From NCBI GenBank assembly GCA_037044955.1, contig JBAOHX010000008.1, positions 1 to 64,000 on the forward strand: a stretch of DNA of 64,000 nt, in the 5' to 3' direction. Of this stretch, positions 35,646 to 44,865 are shown one piece after another; position 1 is the first letter of the stretch, and each line of letters begins with the position of its first letter. Below the pieces are notes generated by a model. It worked only from the letters and a program-made list of their open reading frames with translations, was not told the DNA's origin and did no database searches. The stretch is from JAJXWB01 sp037044955. Lineage in GTDB: Bacteria; Pseudomonadota; Alphaproteobacteria; Rhizobiales; Beijerinckiaceae. The translations under genes and the position numbers were made by a program.

Positions 35646-36311
35646 TTGCACAAGCTGTACGGCCGCCGAAAGGGAAAGAAGCTCCGCCAGCGCCAGGGTG
35701 GGCTGATGACGGACTTTCTTCCGTCGGTGGCCGTCGATCTTTCCGGCGACGTCGCGCCGGATGCGCTGTTCCCGTTCGCAAGGACGGAATTGCGTCTCGA
35801 GATCGGCTTCGGCGATGGCGAGCGGCTGATCGAGCAGGCGAACGAGCGGCCGGACATCGTCTTCATAGGTTGCGAACCGTTTCTGAACGGCGTCGCAAAA
35901 GCCGTCGCCGCCATCAGTGACCGCGGACTGACCAACATCCGCATTCACGCCGGCGACGCGCGGGATCTGCTGGCCGCGCTGCCGGCGAATTGCCTCGATC
36001 GGATCGAACTCTTGTATCCCGACCCCTGGCCGAAACGACGCCACCACAAGCGTCGGATCGTGTCGGACGAATTCCTCGTCGCGGCGGCGCGCGTTCTCAA
36101 GTCCGGTTGCGACCTGCGGTTTGCGACCGACATCGACGATTACTGCGCCTGGACCCTCGCGCATATCGCGCGCTCGCAGGATTTCGTGTGGACGGCGGAA
36201 CGACCGGCCGATTGGCTGACACCGTGGAGCGGCTGGAAAGCGACTCGCTATGAAGAGAAGGCGCGGCGCGAGGGAAGGCCGTCGGCCTATCTGACCTTCG
36301 TCAGAAAGTAG
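35646..36311 (+). CDS. trmB: tRNA (guanine-N7-)-methyltransferase
   Basis: 221 aa from TTG 35,646 (HKLYGRRKGKKLRQRQGGL), a basic N-terminus typical of rhizobial TrmB; the ATG at 35,706 would lose it. The SAM-binding LRLEIGFGDGERLIEQA and IGCEPFLNGVAKAV lead to LLYPDPWPKRRHHKRRIVSDEF, the invariant PDPWPKKRH motif, and TPWSGWKATRYEEKARREGR. It makes m7G46 in tRNAs. Follows metK by 21 bases. Confidence 0.93.
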   Translation: MHKLYGRRKGKKLRQRQGGLMTDFLPSVAVDLSGDVAPDALFPFARTELRLEIGFGDGERLIEQANERPDIVFIGCEPFLNGVAKAVAAISDRGLTNIRIHAGDARDLLAALPANCLDRIELLYPDPWPKRRHHKRRIVSDEFLVAAARVLKSGCDLRFATDIDDYCAWTLAHIARSQDFVWTAERPADWLTPWSGWKATRYEEKARREGRPSAYLTFVRK

Positions 36312-37086
36312 CCGGTCGCGTCGTTCCGCGCAGACCCTTCGCGCCGTAGCGGTAGAGATCCAGCCCATTCGCCTTCAGCCATGTTTCGGCGGTGTCGGTC
36401 TCGGGGCAGATCGTCCTGCAAAGTTTCCAGAAGCGCGCCGAATGATTCATGTGCGCGAGGTGGCAGACCTCGTGAGCCGCCAGATAGGAGAGAACCTCCG
36501 GCGGCGCGAGGACAAGCCGCCAGGAAAAATTGAGCGCGCCGCTCGCGGAGCATGAACCCCATCGGGTCGTCGTATCCCTGAGCGTGATCGGCGGCATGGG
36601 CTTGCCGACCATTTCCGAATAGCGTCGGACCGCTGCGGTCAATTCGCTTCGCGCCTGCGCCTTCAGCCAATCCTGAACACGGCGCTCGACATGCGCCGCG
36701 TCGCCCGCGACATACAACTTGCGCTCGCCGGCTTCGTCGCAAGCGAGCCACACGACGCCGCGCGATCCGGTGGCGTGTACGATCCGCGTCAGCGCGCCGC
36801 GCAGCGGAATAATCGCGCCGTCCACGAATCTGACCTGTCCAGGCAAGCGGCTAAGACGCACGCCGACCCAGGCGGCATTGCGTTCCGCAAATTCGGCCGC
36901 GTCCTTGAGAGACGCGCGTCGAGGAATGGTCAGGACCGCGTCGCGCGTCGCGCCGCGCACACGCAAAATGAAACGTCGCGCCGTTTCAACGCGTCGCAAT
37001 TGAACCTTGTAGGTCTCGCCGTCGTGCCGGAGTTCGAGCTCGCCGGTCGTGGAACGGACGTCCTCGGTCCTTCGAAAGAGCCGCAT
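36301..37086 (-). CDS. YgjP/DUF45 family metal-dependent hydrolase (M48-like)
   Basis: 261 aa. The zinc-peptidase signature is in YLAAHEVCHLAHMNHSARFW (HExxH plus third His), preceded by the family's DTTTRWGSCSASGALNFSWRL. DUF45 proteins of this type are linked by context to restriction or phage-defence systems or housekeeping; substrates are unknown. The 3' end overlaps trmB by 11 bases in the convergent direction. mutM lies on the same strand on the other side. Confidence 0.85.
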   Translation of the reverse strand: MRLFRRTEDVRSTTGELELRHDGETYKVQLRRVETARRFILRVRGATRDAVLTIPRRASLKDAAEFAERNAAWVGVRLSRLPGQVRFVDGAIIPLRGALTRIVHATGSRGVVWLACDEAGERKLYVAGDAAHVERRVQDWLKAQARSELTAAVRRYSEMVGKPMPPITLRDTTTRWGSCSASGALNFSWRLVLAPPEVLSYLAAHEVCHLAHMNHSARFWKLCRTICPETDTAETWLKANGLDLYRYGAKGLRGTTRPATF

Positions 37087-37166
37087 GCATCGAGTCTAAC
37101 GCAGGCGCAGGCGAGTCGCTACGCCATCGTGGTTGCAGGTTGCGGCGCCTGCTTCCCAATCCAGAC

Positions 37167-38048
37167 TCACCGCTGACATTCGCGGCAAAAATAGGTCGAG
37201 CGCCCGGACTGCACGATGCGCTCGATCGTTCCCGCGCAGCCGCGTTTCGGGCAAGCGGCGCCTTCGCGGTCATACACGCGGAACGAATGCTGGAAATAGC
37301 CGGGCTTGCCATCGGCGCCGGAGAAATCGCGAAGCGACGATCCGCCAGCCTCGATGGCGTCGGTCAGGACGTCGACGATCGCCTTCGCAAGCCTGCGCCG
37401 CGCGTCGCGGCCGTGCTTGTCCGGGCCGGAAATGGTCGCGGCCGGTCGTGCGGGAGACAGGCCTGCGCGATGGAGAGCTTCGCAGACGTAGATATTGCCA
37501 AGGCCGGCTATCCGCTTTTGATCCAGCAGGGCGGCCTTGAGGCTCGCGCCGGCGCCCGCGAACAATCGGGCCAGCGTGGCAGCATCAATTCCCGGTTCAA
37601 GCGGCTCGAGCCCGATGCCGCGCATCCGGGGATGACGATCCAGTTCCTTGTCGGCGACCACGAACATGAAGCCAAACCGGCGCGGATCGTTGTAGACGAT
37701 GCGCGTCCCATCCGACATTTCGAAAACAACGTGATCATGCGCGTCGAGACGCGGTATTTTCCTGTACAGGACCGCCGCCGGGGACGCAGGTTCCCCGCCT
37801 TCGACACGGAACGAGCCGCTCATGCCGAGGTGGGCGACGAGGACGTCGCCGCCCGAAAGCCGCAGGAGAAGGTATTTCGCGCGACGGTCGATGCGCGCGA
37901 CGGTCCGGCCGGCGAGGCGGGCCTTGAAATCGGACTGTATCGGAAACCGCAGATCGCCTCGATTGAGAATGACCCGGGATATGGCCTTTCCCGCCATCGC
38001 CGGCGACAGTCCCCGACGGGTCGTTTCCACTTCCGGCAGTTCCGGCAT
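37167..38048 (-). CDS. mutM: Formamidopyrimidine-DNA glycosylase
   Basis: 293 aa, intact. The mature N-terminus PELPEVETTRRGLSP provides the catalytic Pro and Glu. VLVAHLGMSGSF, IVYNDPRRFGFMF and IAGLGNIYVCEALHRAGLSP are family motifs. The C-terminal zinc finger has CPKRGCAGTIERI and TYFCRECQR. It removes 8-oxoguanine and Fapy lesions. It diverges from ubiE across about 105 bases, a conserved rhizobial pairing. Confidence 0.95.
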   Translation of the reverse strand: MPELPEVETTRRGLSPAMAGKAISRVILNRGDLRFPIQSDFKARLAGRTVARIDRRAKYLLLRLSGGDVLVAHLGMSGSFRVEGGEPASPAAVLYRKIPRLDAHDHVVFEMSDGTRIVYNDPRRFGFMFVVADKELDRHPRMRGIGLEPLEPGIDAATLARLFAGAGASLKAALLDQKRIAGLGNIYVCEALHRAGLSPARPAATISGPDKHGRDARRRLAKAIVDVLTDAIEAGGSSLRDFSGADGKPGYFQHSFRVYDREGAACPKRGCAGTIERIVQSGRSTYFCRECQR

Positions 38049-38154
38049 GAGCGCATCCCGATCGTGCGATTAACCCTCGGCCCGTCGCGACCGACGGCCG
38101 CGTAGATATAAGAGCGAGGAAGCGATATTGTCCCGCTCCGAAAAGGAATTCTCG

Positions 38155-38934
38155 ATGAGCGCGACCACGGGCCCCACGCCCAGCGACCAGAATGGCGCAG
38201 ATTTCGGCTTCAGGCGTGTGCCCGTCAGCGCGAAACAGGACCTCGTGGATGACGTCTTCCACAAGGTCGCCGACCGCTACGATCTGATGAACGACCTGAT
38301 GTCGGCCGGCCTGCATCGGGAATGGAAGAATGTGTTCGTCGCAATGGCGCGTCCCTCCCGTTCCCGCGCATGGCGGCATATCGACGTCGCCGGCGGCACG
38401 GGCGATATCGCCTTCCGCATCGCGGAGCAGGGTCTGCGCAACGTCCATTCGACCGTCGTCGATATCAACGGCGACATGCTGCAGGTCTGTCGGCGCCGCG
38501 CGCGCGAACTCGGCCTCGAAGCCGTCGTCGAGACCGTCGAGGCCAATGCAGAGGAGCTGCCGTTTCCCGACGCTGCCTTCGATGTCTACACAATCGCGTT
38601 CGGCATTCGAAACGTGCCGCGCATTCCCAAGGCGCTGGCCGAAGCGCGGCGCGTGCTGAAAAAGGGCGGGCGCTTCCTGTGCCTCGAGTTTTCTCAGGTC
38701 GATCTGCCCATCCTCGAGCGAATTTACGATCAATATTCGTTCAGAATCGTCCCGAAGCTCGGCGAGCTTGTGACCGGCGACGCGCATCCTTACCGATATC
38801 TCGTCGAATCGATCAGGACATTTCCGAAAGCCGAGACGTTTCGCGAGATGATTGCGGAAGCGGGCTTCCAGCGCGCGTCATTCGAACGCCTGACGGGCGG
38901 CATCGTCGCTATTCACAGCGGCTGGAACCTCTGA
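38155..38934 (+). CDS. ubiE: Ubiquinone/menaquinone biosynthesis C-methyltransferase UbiE
   Basis: 259 aa. ATG 38,155 preferred over TTG 38,128. KVADRYDLMNDLMSAGLHREWK is the UbiE N-terminal box; HIDVAGGTGDIAFRI is the SAM site; DAAFDVYTIAFGIRNVPRIPKAL and GGRFLCLEFSQVDLP are further family motifs. It methylates the quinone ring precursor. ubiB follows 15 bases downstream, then coaBC and dut, in a dense operon. Confidence 0.95.
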   Translation: MSATTGPTPSDQNGADFGFRRVPVSAKQDLVDDVFHKVADRYDLMNDLMSAGLHREWKNVFVAMARPSRSRAWRHIDVAGGTGDIAFRIAEQGLRNVHSTVVDINGDMLQVCRRRARELGLEAVVETVEANAEELPFPDAAFDVYTIAFGIRNVPRIPKALAEARRVLKKGGRFLCLEFSQVDLPILERIYDQYSFRIVPKLGELVTGDAHPYRYLVESIRTFPKAETFREMIAEAGFQRASFERLTGGIVAIHSGWNL

Positions 38935-38949
38935 TCCCGGACGGCGCGC

Positions 38950-40482
38950 GTGATCTCGGGCATTTTTCATATTCTGCGTCTGGCGCGAGCCGGGTTCATA
39001 CTCGGGCGGGAAGGCGTATTTCTCGACGTCGATCCTGCGCTGGTTCCGCCTGCGGCCCAGCCGATGTTCTTTCTGTTTCGCAAGCTGGCGCGAAGGCAAG
39101 CCGACAGTCGCTCCAGCTCGCTGGCGCGCGCCATGGCGCGGCTTGGGCCGTCCTACGTCAAGCTCGGCCAGTTCCTGGCGACACGGCCCGATATCGTCGG
39201 GCTTGCGACCGCCCGCAGCCTCGAGGCGCTTCAGGATCGCATGGAGCCGTTCTCGCAAGCCGAGGCTGTCGCGGCCGTCCAGCGCACGCTGGGGCAACCT
39301 CTTGCCGACGCTTTCGCGGAGTTCGGGCCGCCCGTCGCCGCCGCCTCGATCGCCCAGGTTCATCGCGCGAGATTGCCGGAAGCGGAAGGCGGTCGTGCGG
39401 TCGCGGTCAAGATCCTGCGTCCGGGCGTCGAAATCCGGTTCCGGCGCGACCTCGACGACATGATGTTCGCTGCCCGCTTCGCCGAGCGTTCTTCGGCGGA
39501 AGCCCGTCGCTTGCGCCTGGTCGAGGTCGTCGAAACGCTGGCGCGCAGCGTGCGCCTGGAGATGGATCTGCGCCTGGAGGCCGCCGCTGCGTCCGAGTTC
39601 CGCGACAATACGGCCGGCGACCCGGACTTTCGGACGCCAGAGGTCGACTGGAACAGAACCGGGCGCGACGTCCTGACGACGGAATGGATCGACGGCATAC
39701 CGCTATCCAATGTGGGCGCGTTGCAGGAGGCCGGTTTCGACCTGCCGAAGCTCGGCGCCAACATCATCCAGTCCTTCCTTCGTCAGGCGGTGCGCGACGG
39801 CTTCTTTCACGCCGACATGCACCAGGGAAACCTGTTCATCGACGCGCAAGGCCGGATCGTCGCTGTCGATTTCGGGATCATGGGACGGTTGAACGGCGCC
39901 CAGCGCAAGTTCCTGGCCGAAATCCTGTTCGGCTTCATCACGCGCGACTACAGGCGCGTGGCGATCGTTCACTTCGATGCGGGCTACGTGCCGCGCAGCC
40001 ACGCCGTCGATGAATTTGCGCAGGCGATCAGGGCCGTCGGCGAACCGATCCATTCTCGAACCGCCGACCAGATTTCGATGGCTCGAGTTCTTACGCTCCT
40101 GTTCGAGATCACGGCGCTGTTCGACATGTCGACACGCACGGAACTCATGCTCCTGCAAAAGACCATGGTCGTGGTCGAAGGCGTCGCTCGCACGCTCGAT
40201 CCGAATCTCAACATGTGGACGACGGCGGAGCCTGTCATCCGGGCGTGGATGGAAGACAATCTCGGCCCGGCAGGCAAAATGCGGGACGCCGGCGAAGCCG
40301 TCGGCGCGGCTATTCAGGCGATGGCGCGCGCGCCCGAAATGCTCGAGCGCATCGACCAGCTCACCGACAATTTGCGTCACGAGCAACAATCTTCGAAAGT
40401 CGTCCCGCCGCGCCTGTCAGGCTGGCAGACCATTCCGCTCTGGCTGCTTGCCGCAGCCGCTATTGTCGCCCTTCTGCGCTAA
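38950..40482 (+). CDS. ubiB: Ubiquinone biosynthesis accessory ATPase/kinase UbiB
   Basis: 510 aa from GTG 38,950. The ADCK/UbiB KxGQ motif is in YVKLGQFLATRPDIVG, the A-rich loop in PPVAAASIAQVHRARL, the ATP Lys in GRAVAVKILRPGVE, the catalytic FFHADMHQGNLF, and the metal site VAVDFGIMG. Two membrane helices end the protein (WQTIPLWLLAAAAIVALL). UbiB helps extract or organise lipid intermediates for CoQ synthesis. It follows ubiE; coaBC starts 15 bases later. Confidence 0.95.
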   Translation: MISGIFHILRLARAGFILGREGVFLDVDPALVPPAAQPMFFLFRKLARRQADSRSSSLARAMARLGPSYVKLGQFLATRPDIVGLATARSLEALQDRMEPFSQAEAVAAVQRTLGQPLADAFAEFGPPVAAASIAQVHRARLPEAEGGRAVAVKILRPGVEIRFRRDLDDMMFAARFAERSSAEARRLRLVEVVETLARSVRLEMDLRLEAAAASEFRDNTAGDPDFRTPEVDWNRTGRDVLTTEWIDGIPLSNVGALQEAGFDLPKLGANIIQSFLRQAVRDGFFHADMHQGNLFIDAQGRIVAVDFGIMGRLNGAQRKFLAEILFGFITRDYRRVAIVHFDAGYVPRSHAVDEFAQAIRAVGEPIHSRTADQISMARVLTLLFEITALFDMSTRTELMLLQKTMVVVEGVARTLDPNLNMWTTAEPVIRAWMEDNLGPAGKMRDAGEAVGAAIQAMARAPEMLERIDQLTDNLRHEQQSSKVVPPRLSGWQTIPLWLLAAAAIVALLR

Positions 40483-40497
40483 ATCGCGGGGAGTCGA

Positions 40498-41724
40498 ATG
40501 TCGCATCTCTCCGGAAAACATGTGCTCCTGATCGTCAGCGGAGGCATCGCGGCGTACAAGACGCTCGAGCTGATACGACGATTGCGCGAGCGTGGCGCGA
40601 TTGTGACGGCCGTCCTGACGAAAGCGGCGAAGCAATTCGTCACGCCGCTTTCCGTCGCCAGTCTCAGCGGGCGAAAGGTCTACGACGATCTCTTTTCGCT
40701 GACCGACGAGACGGAAATGGGTCACATCCAGCTCTCGCGCGCATCGGACTTCGTCGTGGTCGCTCCGGCGACCGCCGATCTCATGGCGAAGAGCGCGAAC
40801 GGCCTGGCGGACGACCTCGCCTCGACCTTGCTGCTCGCGACCGACAAGGCGCCGGTCTTCGTTCCCGCTATGAATGTCCGCATGTGGCGGCATCCGGCTA
40901 CGCAACGCAATCTGGCGACGTTGAAAGCTGGCGGCTGCAAGATACTCGGCCCGGCCGATGGCGAAATGGCTTGCGGCGAGTTCGGCCCCGGACGGATGCT
41001 CGAACCTCTGGAGATTGTCGCTGAGCTCGAGGCAATCGTGTCGGCGGCGCCGTCCGGCGCGCCGAAGCCGCTTGCGGGCAGGCGCGCAATCGTCACCGCC
41101 GGGCCGACGCGCGAACCCATCGACCCCGTTCGATACATCAGCAACAAATCGTCGGGCAAACAGGGCTATGCGATCGCCGCCGCGCTAGCGGCTGCAGGCG
41201 CGGACACCGTTCTGGTTTCCGGGCCGGTCGATCTCGACCCGCCGCCCGGGGTGACGATCCACAAGGTGGAATCCGCCGTGGACATGCTCGCAAGCGTCAA
41301 GTCGGCCTTGCCTGCCGACATTTTCGTCGCCGCCGCCGCCGTGGCCGATTGGCGTGTGAAGACCGCCTCGACGCAGAAGGCGAAGAAGGGGCCGGGCGGC
41401 CCGCCTTTTATCGAGCTTGTCGAAAATCCCGACATCCTGGCGACCGTCTCGCAGATGCCGGCAGGCAGACCGAAGCTCGTGGTCGGTTTTGCCGCGGAGA
41501 CGGAAAATCTCGTGCCGAATGCAACGACGAAGCTCGCCCGGAAAAAATGCGATCTGATCGTCGCCAATGACGTCGGCGCCGAGCAGGCGATTTTCGGCGG
41601 CGATCTCAACAGGGTCGTGATCGTGGACGCGAAGGAGGCGATCGCCTGGCCGCAGGCGAGCAAGGCCGAGATAGCGAGCAAGATCGCGGCTCTCGTGGCG
41701 GCGCGGCTGGGCAAACCTGCATGA
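40498..41724 (+). CDS. coaBC: Bifunctional phosphopantothenoylcysteine decarboxylase/synthetase
   Basis: 408 aa. The CoaC flavin domain: LLIVSGGIAAYKTLELIRRL, IQLSRASDFVVVAPATADLM, PAMNVRMWRHPATQRN, and the active-Cys region GEMACGEFGPGRM. The CoaB domain: RRAIVTAGPTREPIDPVRYI, SNKSSGKQGYAIAAALA and VAAAAVADWR. It turns 4'-phosphopantothenate into 4'-phosphopantetheine in CoA synthesis; coaA and coaE are also in the window. The stop overlaps the dut start (ATGA). Confidence 0.96.
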   Translation: MSHLSGKHVLLIVSGGIAAYKTLELIRRLRERGAIVTAVLTKAAKQFVTPLSVASLSGRKVYDDLFSLTDETEMGHIQLSRASDFVVVAPATADLMAKSANGLADDLASTLLLATDKAPVFVPAMNVRMWRHPATQRNLATLKAGGCKILGPADGEMACGEFGPGRMLEPLEIVAELEAIVSAAPSGAPKPLAGRRAIVTAGPTREPIDPVRYISNKSSGKQGYAIAAALAAAGADTVLVSGPVDLDPPPGVTIHKVESAVDMLASVKSALPADIFVAAAAVADWRVKTASTQKAKKGPGGPPFIELVENPDILATVSQMPAGRPKLVVGFAAETENLVPNATTKLARKKCDLIVANDVGAEQAIFGGDLNRVVIVDAKEAIAWPQASKAEIASKIAALVAARLGKPA

Positions 41725-42203
41725 GCAATTCCGATCGGGTCACGGTGCGTTTCGCGCGACTGGCGCATGCGGCGGACCTGGAGCCGCCGGCCTATCATTC
41801 CGCCGGGGCGGCCGGGCTCGATCTTGTCTGCGCGCTCGACGCGTCCGAGAGCGTAATCCTGCGACCCGGCGAGCGGATGCTGGCGCCCACCGGTTTTTCG
41901 CTCGAACTTCCGAATGGCTACGAGGGTCAGGTAAGGCCGCGATCCGGTCTTGCCGCCAAGCATGGCGTGACGGTTCTCAATTCGCCGGGAACGATCGACA
42001 GCGACTACCGTGGGGAAATCAAAGTCATTCTGTTCAACGCAGGCGACGAACCATTCCGACTGGAACGCGGAATGCGGATTGCGCAGCTTGTCGTCGCTCA
42101 GGTTGCTGCAGTCCGGCTCGAACCGGTCGAGCAATTGTCGCAGACGCAGCGCGCCGACGGCGGATTCGGCTCAACGGGAACGAAATTGCCGCCTTCGCCC
42201 TGA
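41721..42203 (+). CDS. dut: dUTP diphosphatase
   Basis: 160 aa. The five trimeric dUTPase motifs are present: AGAAGLDLVCAL region (1), PRSGLAAKHGV (2), LNSPGTIDSDYRGEIKVILFN (3, catalytic Asp/Tyr, split over two strands), ERGMRIAQLVV (4) and the P-loop-like RADGGFGSTG (5). It hydrolyses dUTP, keeping uracil out of DNA and giving dUMP for thymidylate. It overlaps coaBC by ATGA, a pair found in many bacteria. Confidence 0.96.
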   Translation: MSNSDRVTVRFARLAHAADLEPPAYHSAGAAGLDLVCALDASESVILRPGERMLAPTGFSLELPNGYEGQVRPRSGLAAKHGVTVLNSPGTIDSDYRGEIKVILFNAGDEPFRLERGMRIAQLVVAQVAAVRLEPVEQLSQTQRADGGFGSTGTKLPPSP

Positions 42204-42307
42204 ACCGGAGACCGTTCTTCTCCCCCGGCGGCACAATTCGGCATTGAACTGTCCTTCGGCAAACGGTTCAATCGACCCACGCTGAACGGAAATCGGAAGA
42301 GGAAACA

Positions 42308-43276
42308 ATGAGCCAGAACGATGCTGGGCGCGCTGGGCGCGGCAAGATCTACAATTCGATCGTCGAGACGATTGGCAACACGCCGCTGGTCCGCCTAGAC
42401 CGGCTGGCAAAAGAAAAAGGCGTGAAGGCGAACCTGCTGGCGAAGCTGGAGTTTTTTAATCCGCTTGCGAGCGTGAAGGACCGTATCGGCGTCAACATGA
42501 TCGCGGCGATGGAGGCGTCCGGCAAGATTGCGCCCGGCAAGACGACCCTGGTCGAGCCGACTTCCGGCAATACCGGCATCGCGCTCGCCTTTGTCGCGGC
42601 GGCCCGCGGCTATCGGCTCATTCTGGTCATGCCGGAATCGATGTCGGTCGAACGGCGGAAAATGCTTGCTCTGCTCGGAGCGGAACTGGAGCTGACGCCT
42701 GCCGCGCAAGGCATGAAGGGCGCGATCGCCAAGGCTGACGAGCTTGCGAAGGCCATTCCGGGGGCGATCATCCCCCAGCAATTCGAAAATCCGGCCAATC
42801 CGGAAATTCATCGGCGCACGACGGCCGAGGAAATCTGGAATGACACTGACGGCAAGGTCGACGTCTTCATCTCCGGCGTCGGCACAGGCGGCACGATCAC
42901 GGGCGTCGCCCAGGTCCTGAAGCCGCGCAATCCCAATTTGAAGATCGTCGCGGTCGAGCCTGAGGACTCGCCCGTGCTCTCCGGCGGACAGCCCGGCCCG
43001 CACAAGATCCAGGGCATAGGCGCGGGTTTCGTGCCGGCTGTGCTCGATCGGTCGGCGATCGACGAGGTCGTCAAGATCGGCAACCAGGCGGCGTTCGACT
43101 ATGCCCGACTGGTTGCGAGACTGGAGGGCGTGCCGGTCGGCATTTCCTCCGGCGCAGCGATCGCGGCGGGCGTCGAGATTGGCTCGCGCCCTGATATGGC
43201 CGGCAAGAACATCGTCATCATCATCCCCTCCTTTGCCGAGCGCTATCTGTCGACGGCGCTGTTCGACGGGCTATAA
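42308..43276 (+). CDS. cysK: Cysteine synthase A
   Basis: 322 aa. The PLP Lys lies in FFNPLASVKDRIGVNMI, the substrate loop in EPTSGNTGIALAFVAA, the phosphate-binding GVGTGGTITGVAQVL, and the C-terminal serine pocket EGVPVGISSGAA. It makes cysteine from O-acetylserine and sulfide. GAGGAAAC before ATG 42,308 is the ribosome site. A hairpin 11 bases after the stop (43,287-43,316) may end the transcript. Confidence 0.95.
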   Translation: MSQNDAGRAGRGKIYNSIVETIGNTPLVRLDRLAKEKGVKANLLAKLEFFNPLASVKDRIGVNMIAAMEASGKIAPGKTTLVEPTSGNTGIALAFVAAARGYRLILVMPESMSVERRKMLALLGAELELTPAAQGMKGAIAKADELAKAIPGAIIPQQFENPANPEIHRRTTAEEIWNDTDGKVDVFISGVGTGGTITGVAQVLKPRNPNLKIVAVEPEDSPVLSGGQPGPHKIQGIGAGFVPAVLDRSAIDEVVKIGNQAAFDYARLVARLEGVPVGISSGAAIAAGVEIGSRPDMAGKNIVIIIPSFAERYLSTALFDGL

Positions 43277-43286
43277 GAGCTTCCAG

Positions 43287-43316
43287 GCTGGCGACGACTG
43301 TCTGGGCGTCGCCAGC
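43287..43316 (+). terminator. Terminator-like hairpin after cysK
   Basis: GCTGGCGACG (43,287-43,296) pairs perfectly with CGTCGCCAGC (43,307-43,316) around ACTGTCTGGG. There is no long U-run, so termination strength is uncertain; it separates cysK from the enoyl-CoA hydratase gene. Confidence 0.6.
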
Positions 43317-43335
43317 GTCATTTACGGAGGCGTCC

Positions 43336-44109
43336 TTGTCCTTTTCCAACATCCTGGTCGAAACGCATGGCAATGTCGGGCTCGTTCGCCTCAATCGCCC
43401 GCAAGCGCTCAATGCCCTCAATTCCGAGCTGATCGACGAGCTGAACGCCGCATTGACCGAGTTCGACAAGTCGGACGCGATCGGTTGCATGGTCATTACC
43501 GGGTCGGCGAAGGCCTTCGCGGCGGGCGCCGACATCAAGGAAATGCTGCCGAAGAGCTATATGGACGCTTACCTCTCTGACTTTATTGCGTCTTGGGAGG
43601 GCGTCACCCGGATCCGCAAGCCGATCATCGCCGCGGTCGCCGGATTCGCGCTCGGGGGCGGATGCGAACTGGCCATGATGTGCGACTTCATCCTGGCGGC
43701 CGATACCGCCAAATTCGGCCAGCCCGAGATCAAGCTGGGCGTCATGCCCGGCGTGGGGGGCACCCAGCGCCTCACCCGTTTCGTCGGCAAGTCCAAGGCC
43801 ATGGAAATGTGCCTGACCGGGCGCATGATGGACGCCGCGGAGGCGGAACGCTCAGGTCTCGTGTCCCGGATCGTTCCGGCCGACGATCTGGTCGCCGAGG
43901 CCATCAAGACGGGGCAGACCATCGCTGGTTTCTCCCGCCCCGCCACGATGATGACCAAGGAAACGGTCAATCGGAGCTACGAAATGACCCTTACCGAGGG
44001 CATTCGCTTCGAAAGGCGCGTTTTCCATTCCATGTTCGCCCTCGAGGACAAGAAAGAAGGCATGTCCGCCTTCGTCGAGAAGCGTCCGCCGCAGTTTCGC
44101 AACCGGTAG
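43336..44109 (+). CDS. Enoyl-CoA hydratase
   Basis: 257 aa crotonase from TTG 43,336 with GGAGG nearby. The oxyanion-hole parts are in FAAGADIKEML and AGFALGGGCELAMMCDFILA; both catalytic Glu regions are present (GGGCELA and FGQPEIKLGVMPGVGGTQRL). It hydrates 2-enoyl-CoA in fatty-acid oxidation. EchA upstream of rpsT is a frequent order in alphaproteobacteria. No other beta-oxidation genes lie close. Confidence 0.92.
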   Translation: MSFSNILVETHGNVGLVRLNRPQALNALNSELIDELNAALTEFDKSDAIGCMVITGSAKAFAAGADIKEMLPKSYMDAYLSDFIASWEGVTRIRKPIIAAVAGFALGGGCELAMMCDFILAADTAKFGQPEIKLGVMPGVGGTQRLTRFVGKSKAMEMCLTGRMMDAAEAERSGLVSRIVPADDLVAEAIKTGQTIAGFSRPATMMTKETVNRSYEMTLTEGIRFERRVFHSMFALEDKKEGMSAFVEKRPPQFRNR

Positions 44110-44159
44110 GCCATGTTCCCGTTGACGCGGCCGCGATTTCTGAATATCAAACGCCCGTC

Positions 44160-44185
44160 GCCCGGCTCTCACGTCAGAGCCGGGC
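44160..44185 (+). terminator. Terminator-like hairpin after the enoyl-CoA hydratase gene
   Basis: GCCCGGCTCT (44,160-44,169) pairs with AGAGCCGGGC (44,176-44,185), loop CACGTC, followed by a TCCTCTATTT tract. It separates the hydratase gene from rpsT. Confidence 0.7.
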
Positions 44186-44238
44186 TCCTCTATTTGGAAA
44201 CTGGCTTGGCCTGACAGGCCGCCGACAGGGATCAAACG

Positions 44239-44505
44239 ATGGCTAATACGAGTTCGGCAAAGAAGGCCGTGCGCAAGATCGCCCGCCGTACGGCCGTGCG
44301 TCGCGCGCGTCGTGGCGAAATGCGCACCTTCCTCCGGAAGGTCGAGGAAGCGATCGCGAGCGGCGACCAGTCGGCTGCCGCCAATGCGCTTTCGACCGCT
44401 GCGCCGCTCGTCATGCGCGCCGCCCAGAAGGGCATCGTTCACAAGAACACGGCGTCGCGTAAGGTGTCGCGCCTGACGGCGCGCGTGAAGGCGATGGCCA
44501 GCTGA
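44239..44505 (+). CDS. rpsT: 30S ribosomal protein S20
   Basis: 88 aa, intact, strongly basic. ANTSSAKKAVRKIARRTAVR is the S20 N-terminal helix, and KGIVHKNTASRKVSRLTARV the C-terminal rRNA-binding part. It binds 16S rRNA early in 30S assembly. It lies just upstream of dnaA, the usual alphaproteobacterial order, and is followed by a strong intrinsic terminator. Confidence 0.97.
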   Translation: MANTSSAKKAVRKIARRTAVRRARRGEMRTFLRKVEEAIASGDQSAAANALSTAAPLVMRAAQKGIVHKNTASRKVSRLTARVKAMAS

Positions 44506-44532
44506 TCGGACCAACGCCGATCACTTCATGCG

Positions 44533-44564
44533 AGAGCCGGGCATTCGTCCGGCTCTTTTGTTTT
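44533..44564 (+). terminator. rpsT: Intrinsic terminator of rpsT
   Basis: AGAGCCGG (44,533-44,540) pairs with CCGGCTCT (44,549-44,556), then TTTGTTTT (44,557-44,564). A classic stem and U-tract. Confidence 0.85.
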
Positions 44565-44605
44565 GTGCGGGCGAGTGTCGCACACCGTCGCGGTCAATCG
44601 ACACA

Positions 44606-44620
44606 TTAACGAATTATTAG
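44606..44620. promoter_or_regulatory. Possible CtrA-binding box upstream of dnaA
   Basis: TTAA-N7-TTAG, one mismatch from the CtrA consensus TTAA-N7-TTAA. Alone it is weak evidence, but its place before dnaA with GANTC sites fits cell-cycle control known in Caulobacter. Confidence 0.35.
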
Positions 44621-44709
44621 CGACCACGTGAGCAGCCGCGCATGCGATTGCGCAACAATTCAATGCCTTGCCATCAAAGCCACTGTGCACGGATTTCCAG
44701 GCGCTCTTT

Positions 44710-44865
44710 GACTCTGTCGTTTCGACTCGATTCCGCGGTTTGCCCCGGCAGCCGACGTACACGAGATGCGCGCCGCAAGTCGCAAACAGAGCGTCAGGAA
44801 TCAGCCCACTAGCGAGATCAATTTCACGGAATCAAATTTAGCGCGGGCGCCGATGTGAAAGAATC
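44710..44865. promoter_or_regulatory. Cluster of six GANTC (CcrM methylation) sites before dnaA
   Basis: GANTC occurs at 44,710, 44,724, 44,729, 44,798, 44,829 and 44,861, six in 156 bases where roughly half a site would be expected by chance. CcrM methylates GANTC in alphaproteobacteria, and methylation state affects the dnaA promoter in Caulobacter. Here the cluster likely lies in or near the dnaA promoter region. Confidence 0.65.
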